This document shows, one piece after another, positions 32,526 to 40,606 of a stretch of 64,000 nucleotides of DNA; the first letter of the stretch is position 1, and each line of letters starts with the position of its first letter. This stretch comes from Jiangella anatolica (lineage in GTDB: Bacteria > Actinomycetota > Actinomycetes > Jiangellales > Jiangellaceae). The notes beneath the pieces were generated by a model that worked only from the letters and a program-made list of their open reading frames with translations, did not search any database and was not told the DNA's origin. The stretch lies in the NCBI RefSeq assembly GCF_003236295.1, contig NZ_POTW01000013.1, forward strand, positions 43,522-107,521. Direction: 5' to 3'. The position numbers and the translations under genes were made by a program.

Positions 32526-33502
32526 GCGAGCTGCGGTTCGATGGCGTGCGGGTGCGGTTCGGCACCGGACGCGGCGGCCTGATCGCCGTCGACGGCGTCG
32601 ACCTCGTCGTACCGTCCGGCCAGGTGGTCGGGCTCGTCGGGGAGTCCGGATCGGGGAAATCCACGCTGGCGCGGGCCGCGGTCGGCCTCGCGCCGGTGAG
32701 CGACGGTCAGATCACCGTCGACGGCGCGCCCTTGCGGCACGGCGGGGGCAGCCGGTCGGGCCGGCCGGTGCAGATGGTCTTCCAGGACCCCTACTCGTCC
32801 CTGGACCCGCGCATGACGATCGGCGACTCGGTGGCCGAGGCCATCCCGCGCCGTGCGTTGCGCGGATCGGGCGCCCGCCGGGCCGAGGTCGTCCGCCTGC
32901 TCGACCTCGTCGGCCTCGAGGCCGCCCGGGCCGACGCGTACCCGGGCCAGCTGTCCGGCGGACAACGGCAACGGGTCGCGCTCGCCCGCGCGCTCGCGGC
33001 CCAGCCCGACGTCATCATCGCCGACGAGATCACCTCGGCGCTGGACGTGTCGATCCAGGGCACGGTGCTCAACCTCGTGCGCGACCTGCAGCGGCAGCTA
33101 CGGCTGTCGATGCTGTTCATCTCGCACAACCTCGCCGTGGTGCGCTACGTGAGCGACGTCATCGCCGTCATGTATCTCGGCCGCATCGTCGAGTACGGGC
33201 CGGCCGAGGACGTCCTCGGCGACCCTCGTCATCCCTACACCCGCGACCTGCTCGCCGCGGCGCCCGACGCCGACACCGACACGCTGACGCGCATCGAGAC
33301 CGACCCCGTGCTGCGCGCCATCGCCGACGCCGAACCGGCCGACCCGCACCACCCGCCGGCCGGCTGCCGCTACCACCCGCGCTGCCCGATCGGCCCGCTG
33401 GTGCTGCCCGAACGCTCGGACTGCCTCACGATCGAGCCGGCCACCGACCACCCCAACCACGCCGCCTGCCACTACGCCAGCGATGTGCTCACCGCCCGCT
33501 AG
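32522..33502 (+). CDS. ABC transporter ATP-binding protein, DppF/OppF type
   Basis: A 326-aa ATPase with Walker A GESGSGKS (40-47), FQDPYSSLDPRM, signature LSGGQRQR (144-151), Walker B IIADEIT and the switch histidine in SHNLAVV. The C-terminal GCRYHPRCPI with downstream Cys residues is the oligopeptide-transporter metal/cysteine motif. GTG 32522 overlaps the stop of the fusion gene by four bases. With the fused ATPase domain it would form the nucleotide-binding heterodimer. Its own end overlaps the next gene by 20 nt. Confidence 0.93.
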   Translation: MSELRFDGVRVRFGTGRGGLIAVDGVDLVVPSGQVVGLVGESGSGKSTLARAAVGLAPVSDGQITVDGAPLRHGGGSRSGRPVQMVFQDPYSSLDPRMTIGDSVAEAIPRRALRGSGARRAEVVRLLDLVGLEAARADAYPGQLSGGQRQRVALARALAAQPDVIIADEITSALDVSIQGTVLNLVRDLQRQLRLSMLFISHNLAVVRYVSDVIAVMYLGRIVEYGPAEDVLGDPRHPYTRDLLAAAPDADTDTLTRIETDPVLRAIADAEPADPHHPPAGCRYHPRCPIGPLVLPERSDCLTIEPATDHPNHAACHYASDVLTAR

Positions 33503-34526
33503 CCGGCTCGTCGACCTGTCCGGCGACGGGCCCGCACGCGGCGCCGTCCACGGGGAGGAGCTGCGGGGCGCGATCGCCGGCGCCCTGGACCGCTGGCGCG
33601 ACGGGATCGCCACGCGGACCGGCCGCGCGGCCGGGGAGTACGTCGCGGACTTCCTCGGCTCCACCGGCCACGTCGCGACGACGGCCCGCCTCAGCCCCGA
33701 CCTGTACGGCGAGCTGCTGGCCATCGCCGCCGCGAGCGGCCAGCCCCGCGACGACGTGCTCGCCTACAACCTCATGGACGAGCAGTGGCGCTACGACCGC
33801 GACGCCGACACCGGCTGCAGCGTCGTCGCGACCGTCCTCGACGGGGAGGGATCGACGCTGCTGGCGCAGAACATGGACCTGCCCGCATGGATGGACGGCG
33901 CCCAGACGATCCTGCGCATCGCGGCGGCGGGTGACGCGCCGGACCAGCTGGTGCTGACGTCCGCCGGCATGATCGGGCTGTTCGGCGTCAACGCCGCCGG
34001 CCTCGGCTGCTGCGTCAACACGCTGACCGACCTGCCGGCCGACCCCGACGGGCTGCCGGTGGCGGTCGTCGTCCGGGAGCTCCTGCGGCGCCGCGACACC
34101 GCGTCCGCGGGCCGGTACCTGTCGTCGGTGCCGCACGCGTCCGGCCAGCACTACGCCCTCGCCGACCGGCACGGGCCGCGCGGCTACGAGTGCTCGGCGG
34201 CGGGCTGTGCGGCGGGTCCGGGCGGGCCGGACCTGCTGCACACGAACCACGCCCTGTGGAGCGCCACGACCGAGGCCGCGCGCTCCACCACCACCCATGC
34301 GCGGCTGCGCGCCCTGCGGGCGGGTCTGCCCGCGGTCCGCCGCTCCGGCGACGTACGGCCGCTGCTGAGCTCGCCGGCCGACGGACTCTGCGTCCGTCCG
34401 GCCCCGCAGCGGCCGTCCGTCACGTTCTGCAGCGCGCAGTTCCTCCTGACCGCCGGCCCACCGGCCGTCAGCGTCGCCCTCGGCCGTCCCGACCTCGTGC
34501 CCTGGCAGCCCATCGGCTGGTCGTGA
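33483..34526 (+). CDS. C45-family autoproteolytic acyltransferase/amidohydrolase (penicillin acyltransferase-like)
   Basis: A 347-aa Ntn-hydrolase. The expected autoprocessing site is DADTGCSVVA, cutting before Cys112, which becomes the N-terminal nucleophile; the context LLAQNMDLPAW shortly after is also typical of the isopenicillin N acyltransferase family. Later family elements include GVNAAGLGCCVNTL and LLHTNHAL. Known members exchange or remove acyl side chains on peptide-like amides, and many bacterial ones have unknown substrates. ATG 33483 lies inside the end of the ATPase gene, so it is co-translated with the importer. This suggests that an imported acylated compound is its substrate. 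Confidence 0.85.
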   Translation: MCSPPASRLVDLSGDGPARGAVHGEELRGAIAGALDRWRDGIATRTGRAAGEYVADFLGSTGHVATTARLSPDLYGELLAIAAASGQPRDDVLAYNLMDEQWRYDRDADTGCSVVATVLDGEGSTLLAQNMDLPAWMDGAQTILRIAAAGDAPDQLVLTSAGMIGLFGVNAAGLGCCVNTLTDLPADPDGLPVAVVVRELLRRRDTASAGRYLSSVPHASGQHYALADRHGPRGYECSAAGCAAGPGGPDLLHTNHALWSATTEAARSTTTHARLRALRAGLPAVRRSGDVRPLLSSPADGLCVRPAPQRPSVTFCSAQFLLTAGPPAVSVALGRPDLVPWQPIGWS

Positions 34527-34801
34527 ACGCGCCGTGGATGCCGACGCCGCGACGATAGATAGGGACGGGGGGAGTGTGGCGACGCCGTTGGGGTCGTTGG
34601 GCCCGTGGCGGCGTCCAATGGGTGAGATTTCCCGGCGTTTCGGGTGCCCGTACCAGGGGTTTGTTCGCTTCGCCAGGCATGCATGGGTGGTAGAGCGAAC
34701 AGGCGCCTAGTGGCGTACCGCGTGGTTGATGATCATGGCTGTCCACAGGCCCTGGGAGTCCGGCTAACCGGGGTGAAACGGACGCGCGGACGGTGCGAAG
34801 T
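34527..34801. other. Gene-free stretch with a hairpin and a dispersed 15-mer
   Basis: No convincing gene lies here. TGTTCGCT (34662-34669) pairs with AGCGAACA (34694-34701). GGTTGATGATCATGG at 34724-34738 is identical to 356-370 in the large inverted repeat near the window start. Together with the gene remnant that follows, this looks like a junction where DNA was inserted or lost. Confidence 0.5.
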
Positions 34802-34942
34802 TGTGGTGACACCACCCGCACGCGCCTGCTCGGCTTCAGCGGTGCGGGCTTCAACGACAAGGCGCGCGCTGCAGCCGATGCGGCACCCGACATCGCGCTC
34901 GTCGACCTGCCCACGCTGTACGGGCGCGCGCAGCCGGCCTAG
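34802..34942 (+). pseudogene. C-terminal remnant of an ATPase/DUF234-like gene
   Basis: A short frame ends at TAG 34940-34942 and reads TRTRLLGFSGAGFNDKARAA, then PDIALVDLPTLYG. This pattern (a strand with F-S-x-x-GF, a helix, then VDLxxLYG) resembles the end of the restriction-endonuclease-like domain of archaeal-type AAA ATPases (DUF234). No start codon with a ribosome-binding site and no upstream ATPase sequence is present, so only the tail survives. Its stop overlaps the stop of the convergent S9 gene. Family assignment is from memory of the motif and is tentative. Confidence 0.35.
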
Positions 34943-37224
34943 CTCAGGTAGAACTCCAGGACGTCCGGGTCGACCGGCACGGGCGCCAGCCGGTACTCCG
35001 GAGGCTCGACGCCCATGAGGTGGCGGACGAGGTAGTCCCAGCGCTTGCGGGAGACGTAGTCCTGGTAGCCCGCGAAGGAGTGCTCGGCGTTGGGGACGAT
35101 GAGCAGGTCGAAGTCCTTGTTCGCGGCGATCAGCCGGTCCACGAGGCGCATGGTGAGGTGCGGCGTGACGTTGTCGTCCATCTCGCCGTGGATCAGCAGC
35201 AGCTTCCCGACGAGGTTCTCGGCCAGCTCGGTGTTGGACAGCCGGGCGCCGGCGTCGGGGTCGTACGGGCCGTGGTAGGTCTCGGCCCACAGGGTGTGGT
35301 ACGTCCGGTTGTCGTGGTTGCCGGCCTCGGCGACGCCGACCTTGTAGGTGTCGGGGAATGCGAGCAGCGCCCGCCCGGTGGCGAACCCGCCGCCGGACAG
35401 CCCGAAGATGCCGACGCGATCCAGGTCGAGCCACGGCCGGGTCTCGGCGAGCTGGTGCAGTGCGGCGACGTGGTCCTCGAGCGACCCGGCGGCGCCCATG
35501 TCGCCCCAGGTGTGGTCGTGGAACTTCTTGTCCCGGCCGGGTGTGCCGCGCCCGTCGATGGCCAGGACGGCGAACCCGAGCGCGGCGACGGCCTCGGCGT
35601 CGTGGCCGTAGCGGCCGCAGTCGAAGCCGGCTTCGACCCGCTTGACCTGCGGGCCGGGGTAGGGGTGGTCGACGACGGCGTAGCGCTGCGCGGGGTCGAA
35701 CCCGTACGGCTTGTAGAGGACCCCGTAGATCGGGGTGACGCCGTCGGCGGCGATCGCCCGCACCCGTTCCGGCGCCGTCCAGCCGGCCTCGAGCAGCCGG
35801 GAGATGTCCGCGCGCTCGAGCTCCAGCACGACGGCTCCGGTGCGGTCCCGGAGCGTGGTGACAGGGGGAGTGTCGACGGTGGAGGCGGAGTCGACGAACC
35901 AGCGGCCGTCCGGAGCGGCGCTGAGCACGTGGTCCAGACCGTCGTCGACCAGCCGGGTCAGCGCGCCGCCGTCGAGGCCGACGGAGACGAGCGTGCGGCG
36001 GTAGGGGTCGTCGTCGTCCAGGCCGGACACCGAGAGGAACGCCGTCCGGGACTCCTCGTCGACGTGCAGGATCTCCTGAACCACGAAGTCGCCCTTGGTG
36101 ACCTGGGCCTCGGGCTGCCCGGTGGTGAGGTCGTACAGGTAGAGGTGACCCCAGCCGTCGCGCTGCGAGAACCAGAGCGCCTCGCGGCCACCGGCCAGCA
36201 CGTGCACCATCGGCTTCTGCAGCGCACCCGGCGCGGCCTCGACGCGGGTCCGGCCGGTCTCCTCGATCAGCGTCCGGGTCGCGCCCGTGGCGGCGTCGAT
36301 CGACGCCAGCCGCAACGTCTTCTGATCGCGCGACCGGTCGAGGTGGTACACCGTCGCTCCGTCGGAGGACCACCACGCGGCGCCGGAGCGCAGCGGTGAG
36401 GTGAAGCCGAGCGGGAACGGGTCGCCGTCCGCCGGCACCACCGTCCGGGTCTCGACGTCGAAGACCACCCACTCGCCCCGCGGCAGCGTCTCGCCCGGGA
36501 TCGCGTAGCGGTAGGTGTGCAGCCGCGGCCGGCCGCCGTCGGCCGGTGCGGCCTCGATCATCGGCATGACGGCGACGCCGCGGTGGTCGGTGCGGTGCGC
36601 GAGGATCCGGCGCGAGTCCGGCGACCACGCCAGCACCGGCACCGGCTCGAACACGCCGACGCGGCGCAGGTACCACCGGCTGCCGCCCACGTCGGGGTTG
36701 ATCGCGTACGCGCGGTCGGCGGTGCCGTCGGTCGTGAGCGGGAACTCCTCGCCGCTCGCGGCCGAGCGCACCCACAGGTCGTGCCCGCGACGGAACGCCA
36801 CCCACCGCCCGTCCGGCGAGACTCGCGTCAGGGGCGTCCGCCGCGGCCTGCTGTCGTCGCGGGCGCAGGTGTAGTCGTCGAGGCGGCAGCTCCAGCGGGC
36901 CTCGAACGCCTCGAACGCCACCGCGTCCTCGGAGACCTCGATCGCGTCGAAGGGCAGCGCGTACGGCTCGACCGTCTCACCGCTCGCCGATGCCAGCGCG
37001 GCGGCGAGCCGCTCGTGGTCGAACGCCGGCGCCCGCGCCCCCGCGCCCGGGTCGACCAGCACGAACTCCGTCCCGCGCTCGGTGTCGACGCGGTACCAGA
37101 ATCGCCCGCTGTCGCCGATCCAGCGCGGCCGGACCGACGCCCGCAGTGCCAGCCGGGAGCGGTGGTGGCCCAGCATCCGCTCGGCACGTTCGTACGCGGA
37201 CGCGGGCAGACGGTCGCTGGTCAT
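34939..37224 (-). CDS. S9-family peptidase, dipeptidyl-peptidase IV-like
   Basis: A 761-aa serine peptidase. The N-terminal eight-blade-type propeller includes VSPDGRWVAFRRGHDLWVR and WSPDSRRILAHRTD. The hydrolase domain has GIFGLSGGGFATG with Ser610, HGEMDDNV with Asp683 and PNAEHSFAGY with His715, the DPP-IV triad order. A Glu motif before the propeller hinge was not located. There is no signal peptide, so it is likely cytoplasmic and removes N-terminal dipeptides such as Xaa-Pro. A TetR-type operator copy (37261-37285) lies 37 nt upstream of ATG 37224. Together with the S9 gene near 2631 it gives the island two distinct S9 enzymes. Confidence 0.9.
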   Translation of the reverse strand: MTSDRLPASAYERAERMLGHHRSRLALRASVRPRWIGDSGRFWYRVDTERGTEFVLVDPGAGARAPAFDHERLAAALASASGETVEPYALPFDAIEVSEDAVAFEAFEARWSCRLDDYTCARDDSRPRRTPLTRVSPDGRWVAFRRGHDLWVRSAASGEEFPLTTDGTADRAYAINPDVGGSRWYLRRVGVFEPVPVLAWSPDSRRILAHRTDHRGVAVMPMIEAAPADGGRPRLHTYRYAIPGETLPRGEWVVFDVETRTVVPADGDPFPLGFTSPLRSGAAWWSSDGATVYHLDRSRDQKTLRLASIDAATGATRTLIEETGRTRVEAAPGALQKPMVHVLAGGREALWFSQRDGWGHLYLYDLTTGQPEAQVTKGDFVVQEILHVDEESRTAFLSVSGLDDDDPYRRTLVSVGLDGGALTRLVDDGLDHVLSAAPDGRWFVDSASTVDTPPVTTLRDRTGAVVLELERADISRLLEAGWTAPERVRAIAADGVTPIYGVLYKPYGFDPAQRYAVVDHPYPGPQVKRVEAGFDCGRYGHDAEAVAALGFAVLAIDGRGTPGRDKKFHDHTWGDMGAAGSLEDHVAALHQLAETRPWLDLDRVGIFGLSGGGFATGRALLAFPDTYKVGVAEAGNHDNRTYHTLWAETYHGPYDPDAGARLSNTELAENLVGKLLLIHGEMDDNVTPHLTMRLVDRLIAANKDFDLLIVPNAEHSFAGYQDYVSRKRWDYLVRHLMGVEPPEYRLAPVPVDPDVLEFYLS

Positions 37225-37474
37225 GGGCGGTGCCTCCTGTGCCGGGACGACGATGGGGTCGGCATTACTGTACGGCGTAAGTTATCGGCTCGGCTCGTCG
37301 GATCGGACGAAACGCGGGCCGGTGATTGCTGCTCGGGCGATAGGTCGAGCGGCTTAAGGTAGGCACTAAAGTACGGTGTACGTTATGGTCGTGTCTCGTT
37401 CGCTGGAACGAACCGGGACCGGGCCGGCGCCCACTCCCGGACAAGTCACTCGGCGGTGGGGTGGTGGTGTCCCG
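37225..37474. promoter_or_regulatory. Divergent promoter region with two TetR-type operator copies
   Basis: Between the S9 peptidase and PucR genes lie two 25-nt sites in the same orientation: 37261-37285 with core TACGGCGTAAGTTAT (37271-37285), and 37362-37386 with core TACGGTGTACGTTAT (37372-37386). They are 101 bp apart and close to the site at 28575-28599. One is near each divergent gene, so a single TetR protein could control both directions. Confidence 0.6.
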
Positions 37475-39121
37475 ATGACGAGAGGACGGCCGCGGGCCAG
37501 CCTGGGCAGGGTCCTCGACGACCTCGGGTCGACCCTGCTCACGCTCGGTCACGGGCAGCCGCGCCGCGGCGTCGAGATCGGCGGCGTCGTCATCCACGAT
37601 CCCGTCGACCAGCCGGACCTGCCGCGGCACGCCGTCGTGCTGGGCGTCGGCCTGCGCGACGCCGAGGAGATCGCGGCGGTGCTGCCGGACCTGGGCAAGC
37701 AGGAGGTCGCGGCGCTGATCGTTCGCGCTCCCGTTCCCGGCGACGCCGCGGTCGCGGCCGCTGCCGAGGAGTCCGGCGTGGTGATCCTCGGGCTCGCGCC
37801 GGGTGCGTCCTGGACCCAGCTCGTCGCGATCCTGCGATCGCTGCTGGCCGAGGGCGACGTGGGCGTCGTCGACGCGGAGAGCCTGGGCGGCGTCCCGTCC
37901 GGCGATCTGTTCACGCTGGCCAACGCGATCAGCGCGCTGGTCGACGCGCCGATCACCATCGAGGACCGCAGCTCCAGGGTGCTCGCGTTCTCCGGCCGCC
38001 AGGACGAGGCCGACCAGTCCCGGATCGAGACGATCCTGGGCCGGCAGGTCCCGGAGAAGTACACGCGCATGCTGGCCGAGCGCGGCGTGTTCCGGCGGAT
38101 CTACCGCGACGACGACCCCGTCTGGATCGAGCCGCTGCCGCTGGGCCCGGACGAACAGCCGCGCGTGGCGGTGGCCGTGCGCGCGGGCGACGAGGTGCTC
38201 GGCTCCATCTGGGCCGCTGTGCGCGAGCCGCTGGATCCGGACCGCACACGCGCCCTGCGCGACGCCGCCAAGCTGGTGGCGCTGCACATGCTGCGCATCC
38301 GCGCCGGCGCCGACGTCGAACGTCGGCTGCGCACCGATCTGCTGAGCACCGCGCTCGAGGGCGGCGCGGGCGCCAGGGACGCGCTGAGCCGGCTGGGCCT
38401 GGCCCGCCAGCCGGTCGTGGTGCTCGCGCTGACGGTGCTCGACGAGCCCGGCGCCGTGCAGCCGCTCCACGTCGACGCGGCGCTGGCCACCGAGCGGCAG
38501 CAGCTGGGAGACGGCTTCGCGATGCACCTCAGCGCCGTGCACCCGCGGTCGGCGGCCGCGCTGATCGGCGACGTCACCTACGGACTGCTGCCGCTGAGCG
38601 GCGACACCGCCGACGGCGAGGAGCGCGCCGCCCGCATCGCCGCGGAGTTCCTGGGCCGGGTGGGCCACCGTGGCCGCGCCGCGATCGCCGTCGGGCCGGT
38701 CGCCCGCGACGTCGCCGAGCTCGCCTATGCGCGCAGCGCCGCCGACCGGGTGGTGCGCGTGCTGCGGTCGGAGCAGGGCGCCGGTCCGCGGGTGGCCAGG
38801 CTGGCCGACGTCACCGTCGAGGCGCTCATGCTCGAGCTGCGTGACCTCGTGGCCGCCCGCGGTGACGGGCTCACCGGTGCGGTGGCCCGGCTGTGGGAGT
38901 ACGACCAGGAGCACAACGGCCGCATGGTCGAGACGCTGCGGGTCTGGCTCGACGCGTTCGGCGACGTCATCGCCGCGTCCGCCGCGCTGCACGTGCACCC
39001 CAACACGCTGCGCTACCGCGTGCGCCGGCTCAGCGCGCTCAGCGGCCTGGACCTCGACGACCCCGACGCGCGGTTCGCGGCCATGCTCCAGCTGCGCGTC
39101 TTCGACCGGCCGCGCGCGTGA
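37475..39121 (+). CDS. PucR-family transcriptional regulator
   Basis: A 548-aa regulator. The N-terminal 170 residues form a PucR purine-catabolism-type domain (LGHGQPRRGVEIGGVVIHDP, then VVLGVGLRDAEEIAAVLPDLG). A GAF-like middle follows, then the CdaR GGDEF-like region, and the C-terminal helix-turn-helix VRVWLDAFGD-type helix with ALHVHPNTLRYRVRRL. ATG 37475 is chosen because longer in-frame starts would place the operator at 37362-37386 inside the coding region; the ribosome-binding site is weak. It precedes a serine hydrolase gene by 89 nt and is the full-length relative of the truncated PucR at the window start. Confidence 0.85.
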   Translation: MTRGRPRASLGRVLDDLGSTLLTLGHGQPRRGVEIGGVVIHDPVDQPDLPRHAVVLGVGLRDAEEIAAVLPDLGKQEVAALIVRAPVPGDAAVAAAAEESGVVILGLAPGASWTQLVAILRSLLAEGDVGVVDAESLGGVPSGDLFTLANAISALVDAPITIEDRSSRVLAFSGRQDEADQSRIETILGRQVPEKYTRMLAERGVFRRIYRDDDPVWIEPLPLGPDEQPRVAVAVRAGDEVLGSIWAAVREPLDPDRTRALRDAAKLVALHMLRIRAGADVERRLRTDLLSTALEGGAGARDALSRLGLARQPVVVLALTVLDEPGAVQPLHVDAALATERQQLGDGFAMHLSAVHPRSAAALIGDVTYGLLPLSGDTADGEERAARIAAEFLGRVGHRGRAAIAVGPVARDVAELAYARSAADRVVRVLRSEQGAGPRVARLADVTVEALMLELRDLVAARGDGLTGAVARLWEYDQEHNGRMVETLRVWLDAFGDVIAASAALHVHPNTLRYRVRRLSALSGLDLDDPDARFAAMLQLRVFDRPRA

Positions 39122-39210
39122 GAGGCACCTGTTCGAGCCGCCGATCGCGGCGGGCGATGTTCGGCGCCGACGACGAACCACCGTGTGCCCCGCACTGAGA
39201 GGCTGACGTG

Positions 39211-40584
39211 ATGGCGATCACCGCACTCGACCACGATCACTGGCGCCGCCGCCTGGCCGACCTGGCGGCACGCCACCGGGTTCCGGGCGCCGCGCTGGGC
39301 ATCGCCTTCGGCGCCGAGACGCTGGAGGTGGCCGCAGGCGTCGCGAACGTCGAGACCGGCGTCGAGGCGACGACCGACACGCTGTTCCAGATCGGCTCCG
39401 TGAGCAAGGTGTACACGGCGAGCCTCGCGATGGCGCTGGTCGACGCCGGCAAGCTCGACCTCGACGAGCCGGTCGTCGGCTATCTGCCGGAGCTGGTCCT
39501 GGCCGATCCCGGGACGACCGCGCGCGTCACGATGCGGCACCTGCTGACCCACACGAGCGGGATCGACGGCGACTTCTTCCATGACACCGGCCGCGGCGAC
39601 GACTGCGTCGAGAAGTACGTCGCGGCGCTCGCGACCCTGCCGATCAACCATCCGCTGGGCGCCACCTGGTCCTACTGCAACGCCGGGTTCACGCTGGCCG
39701 GCCGGGTGATCGAGCGGCTGACGGGGCAGGTGTGGGACGCGGCACTGCGCGACGTCCTGATCACCCCACTCGGGCTCGATCACACCGTGACGCTGCCGGA
39801 GGAGGCGCTGCTGCACCGCGCGGCCGTCGGGCACGTGCACGAGGGCGACGAGGAGCCGTGCCGGGCGTCGGTGTGGGTGCTGCCGCGCTCGGCCGGGCCG
39901 GCCGGTCTCATCGCCTCGACCGTCGCTGACGTGCTCGCCTTCGCCCGGCTGCATCTGTCCGATGGGGTGGCCGCCGACGGCACCCGCGTGCTGTCCGCCG
40001 AGTCCGTCGCCGAGATGCAGGCCGAGCAGGTCCGGCTGCCCCACTCGTACACGAAGGCCGACACGTGGGGGCTCGGCTGGTGCCGCCTGGACTGGGGCGG
40101 ACACCGGCTGGTGGGCCACGACGGCGGCACGATCGGCCAGTTCTCGTTCCTGCGCGTGCTGCCCGAGCTGGACCTGGCGGTCGTCCTGCTGACCAACGGC
40201 GGCCGCGCGCTCGACCTCTACCAGGACCTGTTCCGGGAGCTGTTCCGTGACGTGGCCGGTGTCGAGATGGCCGCGCCCGTCGCGCCGCCGGCCGAGCCCG
40301 TCGCCGTCGACATCGCCGCTCACACGGGCCGCTACGAACGCACCGGCATCCGGTTCGAGGTGTGGCAGGACGAGACCGGCCCGCGGCTGCGGATGATCAG
40401 CACCGACACCACGCCCGGCCTGGACCGGCCGCCGAAGGACTATGCCCTCGTGCCGGTGGACGAGAACGTGTTCGTCGTCCGGGACCCGGGCGCGCAGACC
40501 TGGAGCCCGGTCGTGTTCTACGAGCTCCCCGACGGCGCGCCGTACCTGCACTTCGGCCGGGCCACGCCCAAGGTCGCCACGTAG
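39211..40584 (+). CDS. Serine hydrolase, beta-lactamase/D-aminopeptidase fold
   Basis: A 457-aa hydrolase. Motifs are IGSVSKVYT (Ser63, Lys66), WSYCNAGF for YxN and GHDGGTIGQ. FFHDTGRGDDCVEKYVAAL matches the serine hydrolase near 27151-28539, marking a recent paralogue pair. The C-terminal 120 residues are the beta-rich extra domain (HTGRYERTGIRFEV). GAGAGG at 39197-39202 lies eight bases before ATG 39211; the preceding GTG 39208 is also possible. It follows the PucR gene on the same strand and is probably its target. It ends the peptide-related island. Confidence 0.87.
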   Translation: MAITALDHDHWRRRLADLAARHRVPGAALGIAFGAETLEVAAGVANVETGVEATTDTLFQIGSVSKVYTASLAMALVDAGKLDLDEPVVGYLPELVLADPGTTARVTMRHLLTHTSGIDGDFFHDTGRGDDCVEKYVAALATLPINHPLGATWSYCNAGFTLAGRVIERLTGQVWDAALRDVLITPLGLDHTVTLPEEALLHRAAVGHVHEGDEEPCRASVWVLPRSAGPAGLIASTVADVLAFARLHLSDGVAADGTRVLSAESVAEMQAEQVRLPHSYTKADTWGLGWCRLDWGGHRLVGHDGGTIGQFSFLRVLPELDLAVVLLTNGGRALDLYQDLFRELFRDVAGVEMAAPVAPPAEPVAVDIAAHTGRYERTGIRFEVWQDETGPRLRMISTDTTPGLDRPPKDYALVPVDENVFVVRDPGAQTWSPVVFYELPDGAPYLHFGRATPKVAT

Positions 40585-40589
40585 CGCCG

Positions 40590-40605
40590 GGCCGCGGCGG
40601 CGGCC
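40590..40605. terminator. Bidirectional hairpin between convergent genes
   Basis: GGCCGC (40590-40595) and GCGGCC (40600-40605) form a six-base-pair G+C stem with a GGCG loop in the 22-nt gap between the stops of the serine hydrolase and methyltransferase genes. The tail lacks a clear U-tract, which is usual in high-GC actinobacteria. Confidence 0.5.
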
Positions 40606-40606
40606 G

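Noticed and set aside
34644..35018. A 124-aa + strand frame beginning in the gap after the C45 gene
   Set aside because: Composition is low-complexity Arg/Ser/Pro, and it runs into the end of the S9 gene. The neighbouring frame with the ATPase-like tail is the meaningful one.
27151..40584. True beta-lactamase resistance genes
   Set aside because: The PBP-fold hydrolases have SxxK/YxN but large accessory C-terminal domains and no secretion signal, fitting peptidase/esterase relatives better than class C enzymes.
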